Positions 63,416 through 64,000 of a stretch of 64,000 nt of DNA are shown here, piece after piece. The notes below the pieces were generated by a model that was given only the letters and a program-made list of their open reading frames with translations, searched no databases and was not told the origin of the DNA. A program made the translations under genes and the position numbers. The stretch is from Synechococcus sp. BIOS-E4-1 (GTDB taxonomy: Bacteria > Cyanobacteriota > Cyanobacteriia > PCC-6307 > Cyanobiaceae): positions 2,005,494 to 2,069,493 of the forward strand of contig NZ_CP047935.1 in NCBI RefSeq assembly GCF_014279995.1. The letters run 5' to 3'. Within the stretch, counting starts at the first letter, position 1. Each line of letters starts with the position of its first letter.

Positions 63416-64000
63416 TCATGCCGCTGCTATCTCCTGCTCAGGCTGCTTCTCGAGTGACTGTTCATGCCAGCTGGCCTGAACACCTGCAGCTTCAAGCAGG
63501 GCCCGGTCGGCATCCACAGCTGGGTTACCGGTTGTGAGCAAGGTATCGCCGTAAAAAATTGAATCGGCACCGGCCTGAAGGCAGAGGATCTGAGCTTCCC
63601 GATTGAGTTCTTCCCGGCCGGCGCTCAGACGCACGCGGCTAAACGGCATCAGAATTCTGGCGACGGCCACCATCCGCACCAGCTCAAGCGGATCAACGGT
63701 GGGCAGACCCTCGAGCGGTGTTCCCTCAACAGCCACCAGACCATTGATCGGGACGCTCTCAGGGTGCGGGTCGATGCAGGCGAGGACCCGCAGCATCGAG
63801 GCACGGTCCCGAAGCGTTTCACCCATGCCGATGATTCCACCGCAACAGAGCGTGACTCCGGCACGACGCACGCGCTGCAGTGTCTCCAGCCTCTCCTCAT
63901 AGGTTCGGGTGGTGATGATCCGGTCGTAGTGCTCCGGACTGGTGTCGAGGTTGTGGTTGTACGCCGTGAGTCCGGCTTCGGCCAGACGCTCCGCCTGCGT
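63416..64000 (-). CDS. bioB: Biotin synthase, C-terminal part, cut by the window edge
   Basis: The visible 194 residues are the C-terminal two thirds of BioB, the radical SAM enzyme that inserts sulfur into dethiobiotin. Family marks: [20 protein letters not shown] with the conserved Cys-free substrate loop, [38 protein letters not shown] and [12 protein letters not shown]. The radical SAM CxxxCxxC motif lies outside the window. The frame continues to the right edge. The in-frame ATG at 63871 is internal. The C-terminal tail ([13 protein letters not shown]) is lineage-specific. Confidence 0.93.
   Translation of the reverse strand, partial: TQAERLAEAGLTAYNHNLDTSPEHYDRIITTRTYEERLETLQRVRRAGVTLCCGGIIGMGETLRDRASMLRVLACIDPHPESVPINGLVAVEGTPLEGLPTVDPLELVRMVAVARILMPFSRVRLSAGREELNREAQILCLQAGADSIFYGDTLLTTGNPAVDADRALLEAAGVQASWHEQSLEKQPEQEIAAA

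Overview
The window looks like chromosomal DNA of a marine picocyanobacterium (Synechococcus/Prochlorococcus type). The evidence is a CyanoP (PsbP-like) lipoprotein, a cyanobacterial metallothionein, an RRM glycine-rich RNA-binding protein, Nif11-type (prochlorosin-like) peptide precursors ending in a VAGG/LGG/LAGG motif, and an acyl-lipid desaturase. I see no tRNA, rRNA, CRISPR array or intact transposase. Species cannot be fixed from the sequence alone.

The window has two very different halves. Bases 1 to about 29,400 are accessory in character: low coding density, many short or decaying reading frames and long gaps. Recognisable genes there are an alpha/beta hydrolase (cut by the left edge), a SAM methyltransferase, a fatty acid desaturase, an NTF2-like protein, a glutamate decarboxylase coupled to a MarC-type membrane protein, a Dabb-domain protein, a secreted Cys-rich repeat protein, an RTX-like repeat protein, a Nif11 precursor beside an unrecognised 360-residue protein, a three-gene unknown operon (8.8-9.8 kb), and a clearly broken nitrilase gene (23.6-24.6 kb).

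Bases 29,500-42,400 are dense housekeeping DNA: an ApaH-like phosphoesterase, recC, recB, recD and a cupin in one overlapping run, then a DEAD-box RNA helicase, a small secreted protein and an RNA-binding protein. At 43.1-44.3 kb lies a minus-strand array of three Nif11/prochlorosin-like precursors with no modifying enzyme nearby. Next come an ABC exporter overlapping a CPA2 antiporter, an LCP-family protein, and a FUSC-FUSC-TolC efflux operon. At 53.8-54.0 kb sequences resembling both flanks of the Nif11 array recur without the genes. They are followed by a metallothionein and an HlyD-type adaptor. The right end carries cyanoP, recR (with no ordinary start codon), lipA, a minus-strand trio (trhO, a GST-DUF952 fusion, a GNAT-like gene), a degraded stretch, an EamA transporter, and the 3' part of bioB.

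The most interesting theme is a dispersed ribosomal-peptide system: four intact or near-intact Nif11 precursors, one decayed copy, one emptied cassette, two short peptides with double-glycine-like leaders, and an HlyD adaptor plus a TolC channel that could belong to export. The lanthionine synthetase and peptidase-transporter would have to lie outside the window. All functional links between these parts are inference.
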